Source: Sphingomonas ginkgonis
GTDB lineage: Bacteria > Pseudomonadota > Alphaproteobacteria > Sphingomonadales > Sphingomonadaceae
Assembly: GCF_003970925.1 (NCBI RefSeq)
Contig: NZ_RWJF01000001.1
Span: 2,474,501-2,538,500 of the forward strand
DNA: 64,000 nt
Direction of reading: 5' to 3'
Made by a program: the position numbers and the translations under genes. Within the stretch, counting starts at the first letter, position 1, and each line of letters opens with the position of its first letter. The notes below the pieces were generated by a model. The model was not told the origin of the DNA and did not search any database. It worked only from the letters and a program-made list of their open reading frames with translations. Below, piece after piece: positions 49,122-57,665 of this stretch.

Positions 49122-49768
49122 CGGTCGTTCCTTCCTGCAAGATCGATCGGCTCGCCGAGCCGGTCGATGATCGTCGAGACGTAGGCGCGGGTCTCGGCAA
49201 TGGCGGGTATTCCGGCGGCGCGGATCACCCGGCCCGGACCCGAATTGTATGCCGCCAGCGCACGCTCCACGTCGCCATCGAAGCGGTCCAGCATCTGCCG
49301 GAGATAGCGGGCGCCGCCGTCGAGATTGGCGGCAGGATCGCGCGCGTCGACCGCCAGCGCCCTTGCCGTCGCCGGCATCAGCTGGGTCAGCCCGATCGCC
49401 CCGCGCGGCGAGATCGCCGTCGCCCGCCAGCCGCTCTCCTGCCGGGTCAGCGCGGCGAGCAGCGAGGGGCTGACGGAATAGCGATCCGCCGCGCTGTGCA
49501 GCGAGGCACGATAAGTCGCCGGCACGACCGGCTCCGCGACCAGGGTCATCGCCGCGGCCGGAAAGACTGGGGCGAGTTCGGACACGTCCTCGCCCGCCGC
49601 GGCGTCGGTCTCCGCCACTGACTGACCACCGACGCGCTGGTGAAGCGAGCCGTCGGCAGCGATCTCGTAGACCGTTGCCGCGGCTGGCGTTGCGATCGAC
49701 AGGACGGCGGCCGCCAGGGCGGCCAGCGCTGGCAGCATCGTTGCAGTTGTTCCCCGCAGCCGTCCCAT
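49118..49768 (-). CDS. virB1: Lytic transglycosylase VirB1
   Basis: Periplasmic muramidase that opens peptidoglycan for channel assembly, 216 residues. A signal peptide precedes the SLT fold with catalytic Glu in LTRQESGWRATAISPRGAIG and then LTQLMPATARALAVD, GGARYLRQMLDRFDGDVERA and LAAYNSGPGRV, the GLMQ/AYNxG signature of the family. It is the first gene of the locus; ATG 49738 is an alternative start giving a shorter signal. Confidence 0.94.
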   Translation of the reverse strand: MGRLRGTTATMLPALAALAAAVLSIATPAAATVYEIAADGSLHQRVGGQSVAETDAAAGEDVSELAPVFPAAAMTLVAEPVVPATYRASLHSAADRYSVSPSLLAALTRQESGWRATAISPRGAIGLTQLMPATARALAVDARDPAANLDGGARYLRQMLDRFDGDVERALAAYNSGPGRVIRAAGIPAIAETRAYVSTIIDRLGEPIDLAGRNDR

Positions 49769-49790
49769 CGCACCCTCGCACGCAGGAGAT

Positions 49791-49806
49791 CGGCGAGCGC
49801 TCGCCG
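49791..49806. terminator. 16-base perfect palindrome between the ferritin-like gene and virB1
   Basis: CGGCGAGCGCTCGCCG in the 44-base gap. It can form a hairpin or bind a dimeric protein; no T-tract follows on either strand, so at best it attenuates read-through from the ferritin-like genes into virB. Confidence 0.4.
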
Positions 49807-49812
49807 GGCCGG

Positions 49813-50805
49813 TCAGCCCGACGTGCTCGCGTTGATCGTCCCGTTGACCCCGTTCGGAAAGAAACCGCCCTTGGTGGCCGTCGCCGCCGTCAGATAGACG
49901 ATGTTGAGAACATCGCCGGTCGAGCGGCTGTAGGCGATCCCGTCGGCATCGGTCGGAACGATGTTCGACGCACCGTTCGATCCGCGCACGCCTTGGTCGT
50001 CGTCGACCGCATTGTCGAGCGTGTCCCGGGCGGCCGAGATCTTCTCGGTCGCGTCGATCAGCGTCGGCGCGGCGATGCCCTTGGCATAGAGCACCGTGCG
50101 GACGAGCCCGGCATGATAGGCTTCCGCCGCCAGGATCCCCGCTGCCGCCGAGAGGAAGGTCGAGCTCTGGAGGAGCGGCGATGCGCCCTTGTAGGCGGTC
50201 ACGCCGACGTCCTCGAAGATGAACGCCCCGAGCAGGAAGTTCTCGTCGCTGGCATAAGGGTCGAACGACTGGCCGGCACCGATCAGCCCGGCCGCGCGAG
50301 CTGCGCTCGAGAAGGCACCGTTGGGATCGGTCCCGATGTCGATCGCCGGCTGCGCCACCGCCACCGAGCCGAGCGCCGAGCGGAGGAACGCCACGTGCGC
50401 CCTCTCATCGCCGGCGATCTCGTTCGCATATTGGCGCACAACGGGGTCGGTAAAGGTCACCCCTCGTCCGCCGGTCACCGCGCCCTGGGTTCCGGTCCCC
50501 GTCAGCAGGTTCGCCGGGAGCCCCGCGCCCGTCGCCGCGAAGCTGTAGAACTGTGCCTCGAGGTATTCGAGATTGAGCGCAAAATTCAGGATATCGCCGT
50601 CGGAGAGACCCGACTGCGGCGGCGCGGTATTGACGTCGTTGGTGGTGCCGAAGCCGCTTCCGCCGCCCCCGCCGCACCCGCTGAGCGCTGCGGTTCCGGC
50701 CACCGCGGCGGCGGAGGCACCGGCGAACTTGAGGAACGCTCGCCGCTCCTCCCGCCGGCGAGCCTGGCGCTCGAAGACTTCCGCAATCAGTTCATGCTGG
50801 TTCAT
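49813..50805 (-). CDS. Tat-exported ferritin-like protein (copy 1)
   Basis: A 330-residue protein of the Ferritin_2 (desiccation-related/DUF4439-like) group. The N-terminus carries a twin-arginine-type signal with RRAFLKFAGASAAAVAGTAA and lipobox LSGC, then seven glycines in nine residues. The four-helix part has [55 protein letters not shown] and GILAAEAYHAGLVRTVLYAK, with Glu/His placed for a di-iron site. It is a tandem paralog of the next gene. Confidence 0.86.
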   Translation of the reverse strand: MNQHELIAEVFERQARRREERRAFLKFAGASAAAVAGTAALSGCGGGGGSGFGTTNDVNTAPPQSGLSDGDILNFALNLEYLEAQFYSFAATGAGLPANLLTGTGTQGAVTGGRGVTFTDPVVRQYANEIAGDERAHVAFLRSALGSVAVAQPAIDIGTDPNGAFSSAARAAGLIGAGQSFDPYASDENFLLGAFIFEDVGVTAYKGASPLLQSSTFLSAAAGILAAEAYHAGLVRTVLYAKGIAAPTLIDATEKISAARDTLDNAVDDDQGVRGSNGASNIVPTDADGIAYSRSTGDVLNIVYLTAATATKGGFFPNGVNGTINASTSG

Positions 50806-50827
50806 GACAATCGCTTTCTACTCGAGC

Positions 50828-51772
50828 TCAGCCTGCGCTGCTCATGGTGATGGCGCCGTTGACGCCGTTCGGGAAAAAGCCGCCCTTCGAGACAGCGCCG
50901 GAGTTCAGGTAGACGATGTTGAGCACGTCGCCGGTCGTGCGGCCGTAGGCGAGGCCATTGGCATCGAGCGGAACGATGTTGCTGGCGTTGCCGATGGGGG
51001 CGATGCCCTGATCATCGTCGGTCGCATTGTCGAGCGTGTCGCGTGCGTTCGAGATCTTCTCGGTCGCATCGATCAGCGAGGGCGTTTGAATGCCCTTGCG
51101 GTACAGGGTCGTGCGCACCAGGCTCGCATGATAGGCCTCGACCGCCAGGATGCCGGCAGCGGCCTCCGTGTAGGTCTTGTTGGCGAGCAACGGCGCCGCG
51201 CCCTTGTAAGCGGTGACGCCAACATCCTCGAAGATGAAAGCGCCGAGCAGGAAATTCTCGTCGCTGGCATAAGGATCGAAGGATTGTCCCGCACCGATCA
51301 GCCCGGCAGCCCGGGCAGCGGTCGAGAAGGCGCCGTTCGGATCGGTGCCGATGTCGATCGCCGGCTGGGCAACCGCGGCGGTTCCGAGCGCGCGGCGGAG
51401 GAAAGCGACGTGCGCCGCCTCATCCTGCGCAATCTCCTTGGCATATTGCGCAACCACCGGATCGGTGAAGGTCACCTGCTTGCCCGGCGTGACTGCGCCC
51501 TGTGTTCCCGTGCCGGACAAGCTGCTGTTGGGCAGCCCAGCGCCAGTCACCGCATAGGTGTAGAACTGCGCCTCGAGATATTCGAGGTTGAGCGCGAAGT
51601 TGAGGATGTCGGCGTCGGACACGGTCTGCGCGACCGCCCGCCCGCTGAACGATGCCGCGGCGGCAACGCCGCCCAATGCATAGGCGCCAAGAGTTCGGAC
51701 GAATGCTCGACGATCCTCCCGCCGCTTGGCTCGAGATTCCAACGCCTCGAGCATTACTTCCTGGTCGGCCAT
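50828..51772 (-). CDS. Tat-exported ferritin-like protein (copy 2)
   Basis: A 314-residue paralog of copy 1, about 22 bases upstream of it on the same strand. The Tat-type signal ([20 protein letters not shown]) lacks the lipobox and poly-Gly of copy 1, so this copy should be soluble in the periplasm. Helix motifs are nearly the same: [36 protein letters not shown] and [18 protein letters not shown], then [20 protein letters not shown]. The duplication with different anchoring suggests distinct locations for the same chemistry. Confidence 0.86.
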   Translation of the reverse strand: MADQEVMLEALESRAKRREDRRAFVRTLGAYALGGVAAAASFSGRAVAQTVSDADILNFALNLEYLEAQFYTYAVTGAGLPNSSLSGTGTQGAVTPGKQVTFTDPVVAQYAKEIAQDEAAHVAFLRRALGTAAVAQPAIDIGTDPNGAFSTAARAAGLIGAGQSFDPYASDENFLLGAFIFEDVGVTAYKGAAPLLANKTYTEAAAGILAVEAYHASLVRTTLYRKGIQTPSLIDATEKISNARDTLDNATDDDQGIAPIGNASNIVPLDANGLAYGRTTGDVLNIVYLNSGAVSKGGFFPNGVNGAITMSSAG

Positions 51773-51983
51773 GTGATCGCCTCCGCCTATTAACCATCGG
51801 GGATTGAGCCGGTTTTTCGAGCTTTTCGGGGGTCTGCCAAGCCCTGTTTGCGCCCGGTACGGCCCCGTACGCGCGCATCAATCCTAGGTTAGTGGCGGGG
51901 ATTGGTTCCGCTGTTAACCAAAGATTTGTCGGCCCTGCATCCAACTTCAAGGTAGGCCCGTATCTTCCTCAGGGAGGTGGCTT

Positions 51984-52772
51984 TTGTTCGATTGTTCAGC
52001 GTCCGGGAGCGAGTTGGTCGATCCGCAAACTCCTTCTGCCAATCTCCTTTTTCGTCGCTTCTCGCTCCGCGACCGGGCGGCGTTAGCCACGCACATCGTC
52101 CCGATCTCCGGTGCCCGCGGCGACCGGTTGGTCCCGCCCGCCTCAGGCGGCTCCTACGTCTATTTGTCAGACGGTCCGCTGATCTCGCTCGAACAGCGCA
52201 ACGGGATTGAGGTCGCGCTGATCGGACGCGAGGGGATCGTCGGCTGGCCGGCGCTGGTCGGATCCCTGCACGCCCCGTTCGGCTTGGTAATCCGGGGCCG
52301 CGAAGGGATGATCTACCGGATCGAAGCCAGCGTGCTGATCAAGATCGCTGCGGCCAACCCGACGATCGCGATCATGCTCAACCGCTTCGTCGTGTCGATC
52401 AGCATGCAGATGGCGGAGACGATCGCGGCTTATGCCGCGCACCGGATCGAAATGCGCCTCGCGCGCTGGATGCTGTTGCGGCACGATCGTGCCGGCGGAG
52501 ACGAGCTCCTCGCGCAGCATGACGAGATCGCGATGAACCTCGGCACCCGCCGCGCCAGCATCACCGACTGCCTGCACGTCATCGAAGGTGAAGGAGTGGT
52601 GCGCTGCCGGCGGGGCAAGCTGATGATCCGCGATCGCGCGAGATTGGAGAGCCTGGCGGGCGGCTGCTACGGCTCGGCCGAGGCCTTCTACGCCGACATG
52701 ATCGGCCCGTTCGGCAAGAGCGCCGAGACGCTACGGTCCGCCTCGTCCATGACGACGGACCTGAGCCTCTAG
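51984..52772 (+). CDS. Crp/Fnr-family transcriptional regulator
   Basis: A 262-residue regulator. An N-terminal cNMP-like sensory barrel (residues about 25-130) leads to a dimer helix (MAETIAAYAAHRIEMRLARW) and a winged helix-turn-helix (QHDEIAMNLGTRRASITDCL then HVIEGEGVVRCRRGKLMIRD). No Fnr cysteines are seen. The TTG start at 51984 is supported by AGGGAGG six bases upstream. It is divergent from the ferritin-like genes (211 bases between) and may control them or the nearby surface genes. Confidence 0.9.
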   Translation: MFDCSASGSELVDPQTPSANLLFRRFSLRDRAALATHIVPISGARGDRLVPPASGGSYVYLSDGPLISLEQRNGIEVALIGREGIVGWPALVGSLHAPFGLVIRGREGMIYRIEASVLIKIAAANPTIAIMLNRFVVSISMQMAETIAAYAAHRIEMRLARWMLLRHDRAGGDELLAQHDEIAMNLGTRRASITDCLHVIEGEGVVRCRRGKLMIRDRARLESLAGGCYGSAEAFYADMIGPFGKSAETLRSASSMTTDLSL

Positions 52773-52820
52773 CCGCCCCTTTGGCCGCGCTCGCGGCGGT
52801 CCGACCGCGTTGCATTGACA

Positions 52821-52850
52821 GGCTCGCACTGCATCGCTGCAGCGCGAGCC
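52821..52850. terminator. Hairpin between convergent genes
   Basis: GGCTCGC pairs with GCGAGCC and an inner TGCA/TGCA extends the stem, in the gap between the Crp-type gene and the outer membrane protein gene. No T-tract, so it may be a weak bidirectional terminator. Confidence 0.4.
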
Positions 52851-52863
52851 CGAAGTTGCCGGA

Positions 52864-53880
52864 TCAGCCGCGCTCTGGTGCGGGCGGCGGGGGTGGAGGC
52901 GGCGGTGGCGGCGGAGGTGCCGGGCACACGGCCGTCACGTCGATCGTCGACCCGTCCGGACAGGTCTGCGTCGCCGGTGCGGGTGGCGGAGGCGGCGGCG
53001 GAGGGGGCGGCGGCGGAGGCGGCGGCGGTGCCGCTTCGGCGCCACCGAAGTTGAAGATTAGGCTGGCCATCACCGAGTGGCTGCGAAAGCGCTGGTCGAG
53101 GTTGGTGAATAGCGCGGCGCTAGTGGTCTGGTCGACGATTGTCGGATTGGTCGGATCGACCACGAAGCGGTTGGCATTGCCCGACAGGGCCACGGCGTTG
53201 CTTTCGCGCAGGTGCAGCCGGGCCGTCTGGAAGTAGCGGTACTTCAGGCCGAAATCCACGTTGCGGGTGAGCGCGTAGCGGGCGCCGGCGATAAGCTGGA
53301 ACGCCCAGGCATTGTCCTTGGCGCTGGCGAACTTGACCCGGGCTCGGCCGGCGCCGCCGCCGGCGTAGAAGGACAGCCCGTCGTTGTTGCCGAAGTCGAC
53401 GAGGCCGTTGACCATCCCCGACCAGACCCGCGTCCGGGCATCGAGGGTGAAGTTGCTGGCGACGAGCGGCGCCAGCCCCGGCGCGCCCGGATCCGGCACA
53501 GCGGAAGGACGGTTCAGCGCGGTGTTGACCGCGGTGATGAAGTTGGGATCGACGTCGAACCGTTTCACCCGCGACCGCTTGTAGCCGAGCTCGCCCTCGA
53601 GCCGGAAGAAGCCGAAGTCATAGCCGGCGATCGCGTCGACGTCGTAGCCCCGCTTGTACTTGATCCTGAGCGCGTCCGTGTAGGTCGTGCTAGCTGCCCC
53701 GGCCGGCGCGGCCGGGCTGGCCGGCGTCTGGGTGGTGGTATAGACCGCGTCCACGTTGACGTTGGACGAGCGGGGAAAAAGAACTCCGCCCTCGATCCCG
53801 ACATAGGGTTGGCCGTCGCGCGCCGCAGCCGGTGCGGCGAGGACCATGACCGTTGCCGCCGTTACAATCACATAACGCAT
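52864..53880 (-). CDS. Outer membrane beta-barrel protein with polyproline C-terminal tail
   Basis: A 338-residue exported protein: signal RYVIVTAATVMVLAAPAAA, then an 8-strand-type barrel (GQPYVGIEGGVLFPRSS, AGYDFGFFRLEGELGYKRSR, FGNNDGLSFYAGGGAGRARV, GARYALTRNVDFGLKYRYFQ, SHSVMASLIFNFGG). After the last strand come two long proline runs separated by TQTCPDGSTIDVTAVC. Many relatives carry an OmpA peptidoglycan-binding domain after such a linker; here the gene stops (APERG), so the domain may be lost. The start at 53880 gives the signal peptide. Confidence 0.85.
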   Translation of the reverse strand: MRYVIVTAATVMVLAAPAAARDGQPYVGIEGGVLFPRSSNVNVDAVYTTTQTPASPAAPAGAASTTYTDALRIKYKRGYDVDAIAGYDFGFFRLEGELGYKRSRVKRFDVDPNFITAVNTALNRPSAVPDPGAPGLAPLVASNFTLDARTRVWSGMVNGLVDFGNNDGLSFYAGGGAGRARVKFASAKDNAWAFQLIAGARYALTRNVDFGLKYRYFQTARLHLRESNAVALSGNANRFVVDPTNPTIVDQTTSAALFTNLDQRFRSHSVMASLIFNFGGAEAAPPPPPPPPPPPPPPPPAPATQTCPDGSTIDVTAVCPAPPPPPPPPPPPPAPERG

Positions 53881-54126
53881 GTCCAGCCTCCTGTTCGGTC
53901 CTGCGCTCAGGCCCGCGACTCGCCCTACGTGAAGAGCTGGTTGATGGGAACGAGCCCATGCAAGGTGCACAACGGCAGGTACGGTAGCGCGCAAATCACA
54001 CCGCGGAAAAAGGCGCTCGTCATGAAAGTTCCGGCAGAACAACCACAGGTCTAGCGAGTTCGGCGCACAGCGAGATCGTCAGTTGAGAACGGCGGACCCC
54101 GCCATCGAATTGTAGCGGAGCCGGCG

Positions 54127-54498
54127 CTACGAAGACGAGCGGGTCACGTCGTAACTTTCTCCGTCGCTAGTTCGCACGTGGAGCTTGGCGGACCAGCGGC
54201 TCGCCGCGGCTCCGCTGAGCGCAACGTCGAGCAGGTGCGGCTCGCCGCCCTTTGCCAAATGCGCTTGCCCGCGCTGCACCGAGCGGTTTGCTCCCCCTGT
54301 CCCGCTCCACACCTCCAATTCGTAGCTCGCGACACAGTCCCGGGCGCCGGTCCCGAGGACATGAAAGCGCGCGGTGCCGCCCGTCTGCTCGACCATCAGC
54401 TTCACCGGTGCCGGCGCGATGGGAGACGATGGTGAACCTCCGCCTACTGTCCCTAGGAGAGCCGCGGCAAGACTCGAAATCAGGATATAAGGGGGCAT
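54127..54498 (-). CDS. csgH: Curli assembly inhibitor/chaperone CsgH
   Basis: CsgH is the alphaproteobacterial counterpart of CsgC, which keeps curlin from polymerising in the periplasm. The 123-residue protein has a signal sequence (ILISSLAAALLGTVGGG), then a small beta sandwich: VKLMVEQTGGTARFHVLGTG, VASYELEVWSGTGGANRS, LLDVALSGAAASRWSAKLHV. It is the last gene of the curli operon. Confidence 0.8.
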   Translation of the reverse strand: MPPYILISSLAAALLGTVGGGSPSSPIAPAPVKLMVEQTGGTARFHVLGTGARDCVASYELEVWSGTGGANRSVQRGQAHLAKGGEPHLLDVALSGAAASRWSAKLHVRTSDGESYDVTRSSS

Positions 54499-54526
54499 CG
54501 GCTACTCTCCTGACAGGCTCGGCGCA

Positions 54527-55225
54527 TCATGGCCTCGGATTGGCCAAGCCGTTAGCGACGGCATCGACGATCGCCGCCGCCTCGCTCGCCAGCACATCGT
54601 TTTTCTCGGGAGCCGGTTTGGGCGGAACAGGCGGCTGGAGAACGACGGATGCAATCCCCTGCGCCGCCAGCGAGTCCGCGGCGCGGCCACTGTCCGCAAG
54701 AGCCCGCGCTGCCGCATCGTAGCCCAACGCGAGGTCAGCTTGCTGTTCTCCCAGCAGGAGTCGCTGCTCGGGCGTCAGAGAAGGTGCTGCCGGCACAAGA
54801 GTGGCGGCCTGCTTGACCAGCCGATTGCAGTCGATGTCTGCCCGCGACCGCGCGGGCTGGTTCGCGTCGCAGCGGTCCCGGCCGGGCACATGCTCGGTCC
54901 CGACGTTGCGGCTGTCACTCCTGCTGCTCAAGGCCGCGGGATCACGCGCGGGGCCACCGCTCTTGCTGAGTTGCGGGACTTGCGGCCGACGTCCTAAATG
55001 GTCCGCAACCTGGCTGGCCGACGCCGTTGGACGGCGAGTGGACGGCACCTGCCGGGGCACAAGGCCATGGTCGTCCGGAGCGCTGATCTGGGGCAGCGCG
55101 GGGCCCGCGGACTGGGCCTCTTGGCCGAACCCACTGCTCTGCGCGAGCGCGAGACTGCACCAGCCGCCACAGCCCATCGCGGCAAGCAAGCGGAGCATGG
55201 TCCCACGACTGGTCCGCCGCTGCAT
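54527..55225 (-). CDS. Unrecognised secreted protein within the curli operon
   Basis: A 232-residue protein with a probable signal (MLRLLAAMGCGGWCSLALAQ). A polar, Pro/Ser/Arg-rich middle without domain signature follows, with a pair SRNVGTEHVPGRDRCDANQP/RADIDCNRL where two cysteines could bond. The C-terminal part is helical: LTPEQRLLLGEQQADLALGY, AAAIVDAVANGLANPRP. It lies 10 bases after the second curlin gene and 28 bases before csgH, so it is very likely part of the fibre system. No known Csg protein matches. Confidence 0.65.
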   Translation of the reverse strand: MQRRTSRGTMLRLLAAMGCGGWCSLALAQSSGFGQEAQSAGPALPQISAPDDHGLVPRQVPSTRRPTASASQVADHLGRRPQVPQLSKSGGPARDPAALSSRSDSRNVGTEHVPGRDRCDANQPARSRADIDCNRLVKQAATLVPAAPSLTPEQRLLLGEQQADLALGYDAAARALADSGRAADSLAAQGIASVVLQPPVPPKPAPEKNDVLASEAAAIVDAVANGLANPRP

Positions 55226-55235
55226 CGTTCCGCTC

Positions 55236-55997
55236 CTAATGGCCGGCGCCGGTCTGGATAATGGACAGCTGTCCAAGCGTCACCGAGCCACCGCTCTGGA
55301 CGACGTTGAGGTCAGCCAGATTGTTCCCCTTCTGGGCCCACATCAGGCGGTTACCGTCTCCGTTCTGGGTGGCGGTCATGCCGTTGCCACTGCCCTCCTG
55401 GGTGAGGACGGCCCGGTTGTCGGATCCGTTCTGCGCAAGGCTCAGGTCGTTGTCGTTGCCACTCTGGCTGAGCTTCGCGCCGTTGAACAGCACGCCGGTG
55501 GCGTTCTGGCTTGCGAAGGCCCAGTTGTTCGCGCCCGACTGAGTTAGAACAAGGAGATTGTCGCCGCTGCCGCTCTGCGCCAGTCGAGCGAAGTTTCCGC
55601 TCCCGGCCTGAGTCGCGGTAAGGGCGGCGTTTCCGCTGCCCGCTTGGCGCACGTCGGCCTCATTGTGCGTGCCCGACTGGGTCACGGACGCGGTGGCGTT
55701 CGGCGCTTCCTGAACGATGGTCACAACCTGTGAATCGCCGACCTGGTCGACATAGGCTGTGCGTCCGGCCACGGACGGCATGGTCATCTCGATGGACAAC
55801 GGACCGTTGCTGATGCGGGCGTGCCCGTGCGCATTACCGACAGATCCAAGGTTGCCGTTGTTGCCATTGCACGGATTGCCATTGTTCTTGGAACAGGGCT
55901 GTCCAGGCGGCACGGCATTGGTGTCGGCGAACGCCGAGCCTGCGCCCAGCGCCATCGAAAGGACAAGCGCAAACCGAACCGGCATCAGTCCTCGCAT
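55236..55997 (-). CDS. Curlin repeat protein, CsgB-like (candidate nucleator)
   Basis: A 253-residue secreted amyloid-type protein. A signal peptide (RFALVLSMALGAGSAFA) is followed by a Cys pair and Asn/Gly-rich segment (CSKNNGNPCNGNNGNLG). About seven imperfect curlin repeats then carry the SxxNxAxxxQxG pattern, e.g. SGTHNEADVRQAGSGNAALT, SGSGDNLLVLTQSGANNWAF and NGSDNRAVLTQEGSGNGMTA. Fewer and more divergent repeats than the upstream curlin suggest the minor subunit. GGAGGTGATC precedes the ATG at 55997. Confidence 0.85.
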   Translation of the reverse strand: MRGLMPVRFALVLSMALGAGSAFADTNAVPPGQPCSKNNGNPCNGNNGNLGSVGNAHGHARISNGPLSIEMTMPSVAGRTAYVDQVGDSQVVTIVQEAPNATASVTQSGTHNEADVRQAGSGNAALTATQAGSGNFARLAQSGSGDNLLVLTQSGANNWAFASQNATGVLFNGAKLSQSGNDNDLSLAQNGSDNRAVLTQEGSGNGMTATQNGDGNRLMWAQKGNNLADLNVVQSGGSVTLGQLSIIQTGAGH

Positions 55998-56057
55998 GAT
56001 CACCTCCGCAAAAGTACCGGCGCGCGGAGAACCGCGCGCCGGCTGTTGCATCACTTC

Positions 56058-57431
56058 TTAGTGACCCTGTGTCACAGTGGCCAAGTTTGCGGTGCCCGAC
56101 TGATTGATCGAAGACGAGTTCCCGTTGCTGCCCTGCACGACATAGGCGCTGTTGTATGACCCCGACTGGGTCAGATCCGACAGATTGTTGTCGCCGCTCT
56201 GCCTGACGTTTCCGTAGTTCCCGTAGCCCGCCTGCGAGACATGCGACGTGTTCATGTCACCCGACTGGTTGACGATCAGGTTATGATGCTCGCCGGACTG
56301 CAGAACGTCGGAGCGGTTCCCGCCACCGGTCTGCGTAACGTGCGCGGTCTGGTAATAGCCCGTCTGGGTGAGGTTCGAGCTGTTATTCGAACCAATCTGA
56401 TCGACAAAGGCCCACTGGTCGCGGCCGGTCTGAACAGCTGCCGAGGCGTTGGCCGTTCCGCTCTGCATCACCTGAGCATAGGTGCTATTCGAGTTGGAAT
56501 ACTTGTTCGTGCCGGACGCAGTCTGGGTAACCGACGAATTATTGCCTGCGCCGCTCTGCGTAACAGAGGCGCTCACATTCATTCCTGCCTGTAGAATGTT
56601 GGAGGCCTGACTGTTTCCGTTCTGCTTGACAGTCGCGTCGGCATTGTCGGCACCCATCACCTGGGTTGCACTCGACGAATGACCATTGCCGTTTTGATCG
56701 ACGGTAACCGTACCGTTCTTCGCCGCTTGGTATACGTTGGACGAAGATGCCTGGCCGCCGTGCTGCGTCACGGTCGCCGAGTTCATGTAGCCACTCTGGC
56801 CGACCTGGCTCGAACCGTAGATGCCGGTCTGGCTTACGGTCGCCGTGTGCGAACCGTCACCGGACTGAATGACGTCGGAGTGGTTCCCCCAGGAGTTGTC
56901 GCCGACGGCGAGAGCGCTGTCGCCCTGCTTGACGCTGGCGGTGTTGTTGCTGCTCGTCTGAGCCACCGTCGAGTGCTGGTTATCGTCGACCTGAGTGATC
57001 GACGCGATGTTGGAATTTCCGCCCTGATACACCGACGACTCCGTCAGAGCCTGAGCGGTCGAAGTCTTCTGGACGACAGTTGCGCTGTTCGAATTTCCGT
57101 CCTGGCGGACCGCCGAGGTGTTGATCGGACGACCATGGCCGTAAACGTCCGAACCATCGTCGGACTGCGTAACATCCGCCAGGTTGGCGTTGCCGGTCTG
57201 CACAATGGCAGAGCTGACGCCGAGCGTTGATCCGTTCTGGTTGACGATCGCCTTGTCGGCACGACCGCTCTGATCGATCGACGAGGCGGCGTTTCCACCA
57301 TCCTGCGATACCGTGGCGAGACTGATCGTTCCGCTCTGGTTGACCGCCGAGCTGTTGTTCCCGGCAGCGATCGCCGGGGCGGCCGCGAAAAGTGCGAGCG
57401 CGGAAACGGTCGTCATAATTGCGCGTTTCAT
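56058..57431 (-). CDS. csgA: Major curlin, CsgA-like amyloid subunit
   Basis: A 457-residue secreted protein, about three times the length of E. coli CsgA. After the signal (MTTVSALALFAAAPAIAAGN) it consists of some 20 curlin-type repeats rich in Ser, Asn, Gln and Gly, such as QSGRADKAIVNQNGS, QTGNANLADVTQSDDGSDVY, QSGEHHNLIVNQSGDMNTSH and QSGSYNSAYVVQGSNGNSSS. Each should form a strand-loop-strand layer of a beta solenoid. It is preceded by a 234-base gap with two hairpins after csgG and followed 60 bases later by the CsgB-like gene. Confidence 0.92.
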   Translation of the reverse strand: MKRAIMTTVSALALFAAAPAIAAGNNSSAVNQSGTISLATVSQDGGNAASSIDQSGRADKAIVNQNGSTLGVSSAIVQTGNANLADVTQSDDGSDVYGHGRPINTSAVRQDGNSNSATVVQKTSTAQALTESSVYQGGNSNIASITQVDDNQHSTVAQTSSNNTASVKQGDSALAVGDNSWGNHSDVIQSGDGSHTATVSQTGIYGSSQVGQSGYMNSATVTQHGGQASSSNVYQAAKNGTVTVDQNGNGHSSSATQVMGADNADATVKQNGNSQASNILQAGMNVSASVTQSGAGNNSSVTQTASGTNKYSNSNSTYAQVMQSGTANASAAVQTGRDQWAFVDQIGSNNSSNLTQTGYYQTAHVTQTGGGNRSDVLQSGEHHNLIVNQSGDMNTSHVSQAGYGNYGNVRQSGDNNLSDLTQSGSYNSAYVVQGSNGNSSSINQSGTANLATVTQGH

Positions 57432-57511
57432 GATTGTCTTTCCTCCGTGTGGGGGAGATAATCATGTCGCCCGAAGGGGTGACATGATCAGGCCCCGAGC
57501 CTAGCCATGTC

Positions 57512-57543
57512 GCGCGCGTCGGAGCTGCAACTCCGGCGCGCGC
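57512..57543 (-). promoter_or_regulatory. Hairpin 1 between csgG and csgA
   Basis: A stem of GCGCGCG plus CGGAG with loop CTGCAA and one mismatch. The same core, CGGAG-CTGCAA-CTCCG, recurs in hairpin 2 at 57558. No T-tract; it could stabilise the csgA mRNA end, attenuate transcription, or be a processing site. Confidence 0.5.
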
Positions 57544-57557
57544 ATTCAGTCCGACGC

Positions 57558-57581
57558 CGAGCGGAGCTGCAACTCCGCTCG
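57558..57581 (-). promoter_or_regulatory. Hairpin 2 between csgG and csgA
   Basis: A perfect 9-base stem CGAGCGGAG/CTCCGCTCG with loop CTGCAA, the same core as hairpin 1 located 14 bases away. Tandem hairpins with one loop sequence suggest duplication and function. Confidence 0.5.
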
Positions 57582-57665
57582 CCGACTCCGGTGTCGCTTC
57601 GGCTGGCGTCGCCGGACCTTCGCCAGCCACTCGGTCACCCGGCCGAACCGGATGCCCGGAATGGG

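Noticed and set aside
46132..49200. 1022-codon virB4 with a long N-terminal extension
   Set aside because: The extension covers virB3 and virB2, which are well recognised; ATG 48537 overlapping virB3 fits the operon pattern.
52880..53040. Gly-rich plus-strand frame with long glycine runs
   Set aside because: It is the reverse complement of the proline-coding tail of the outer membrane protein gene.
55236..57431. Repetitive DNA in the curlin genes as possible CRISPR or satellite array
   Set aside because: Repeats are imperfect, codon-phased and encode Asn/Gln/Gly curlin units; spacers are not unique, so this is protein repeat structure.
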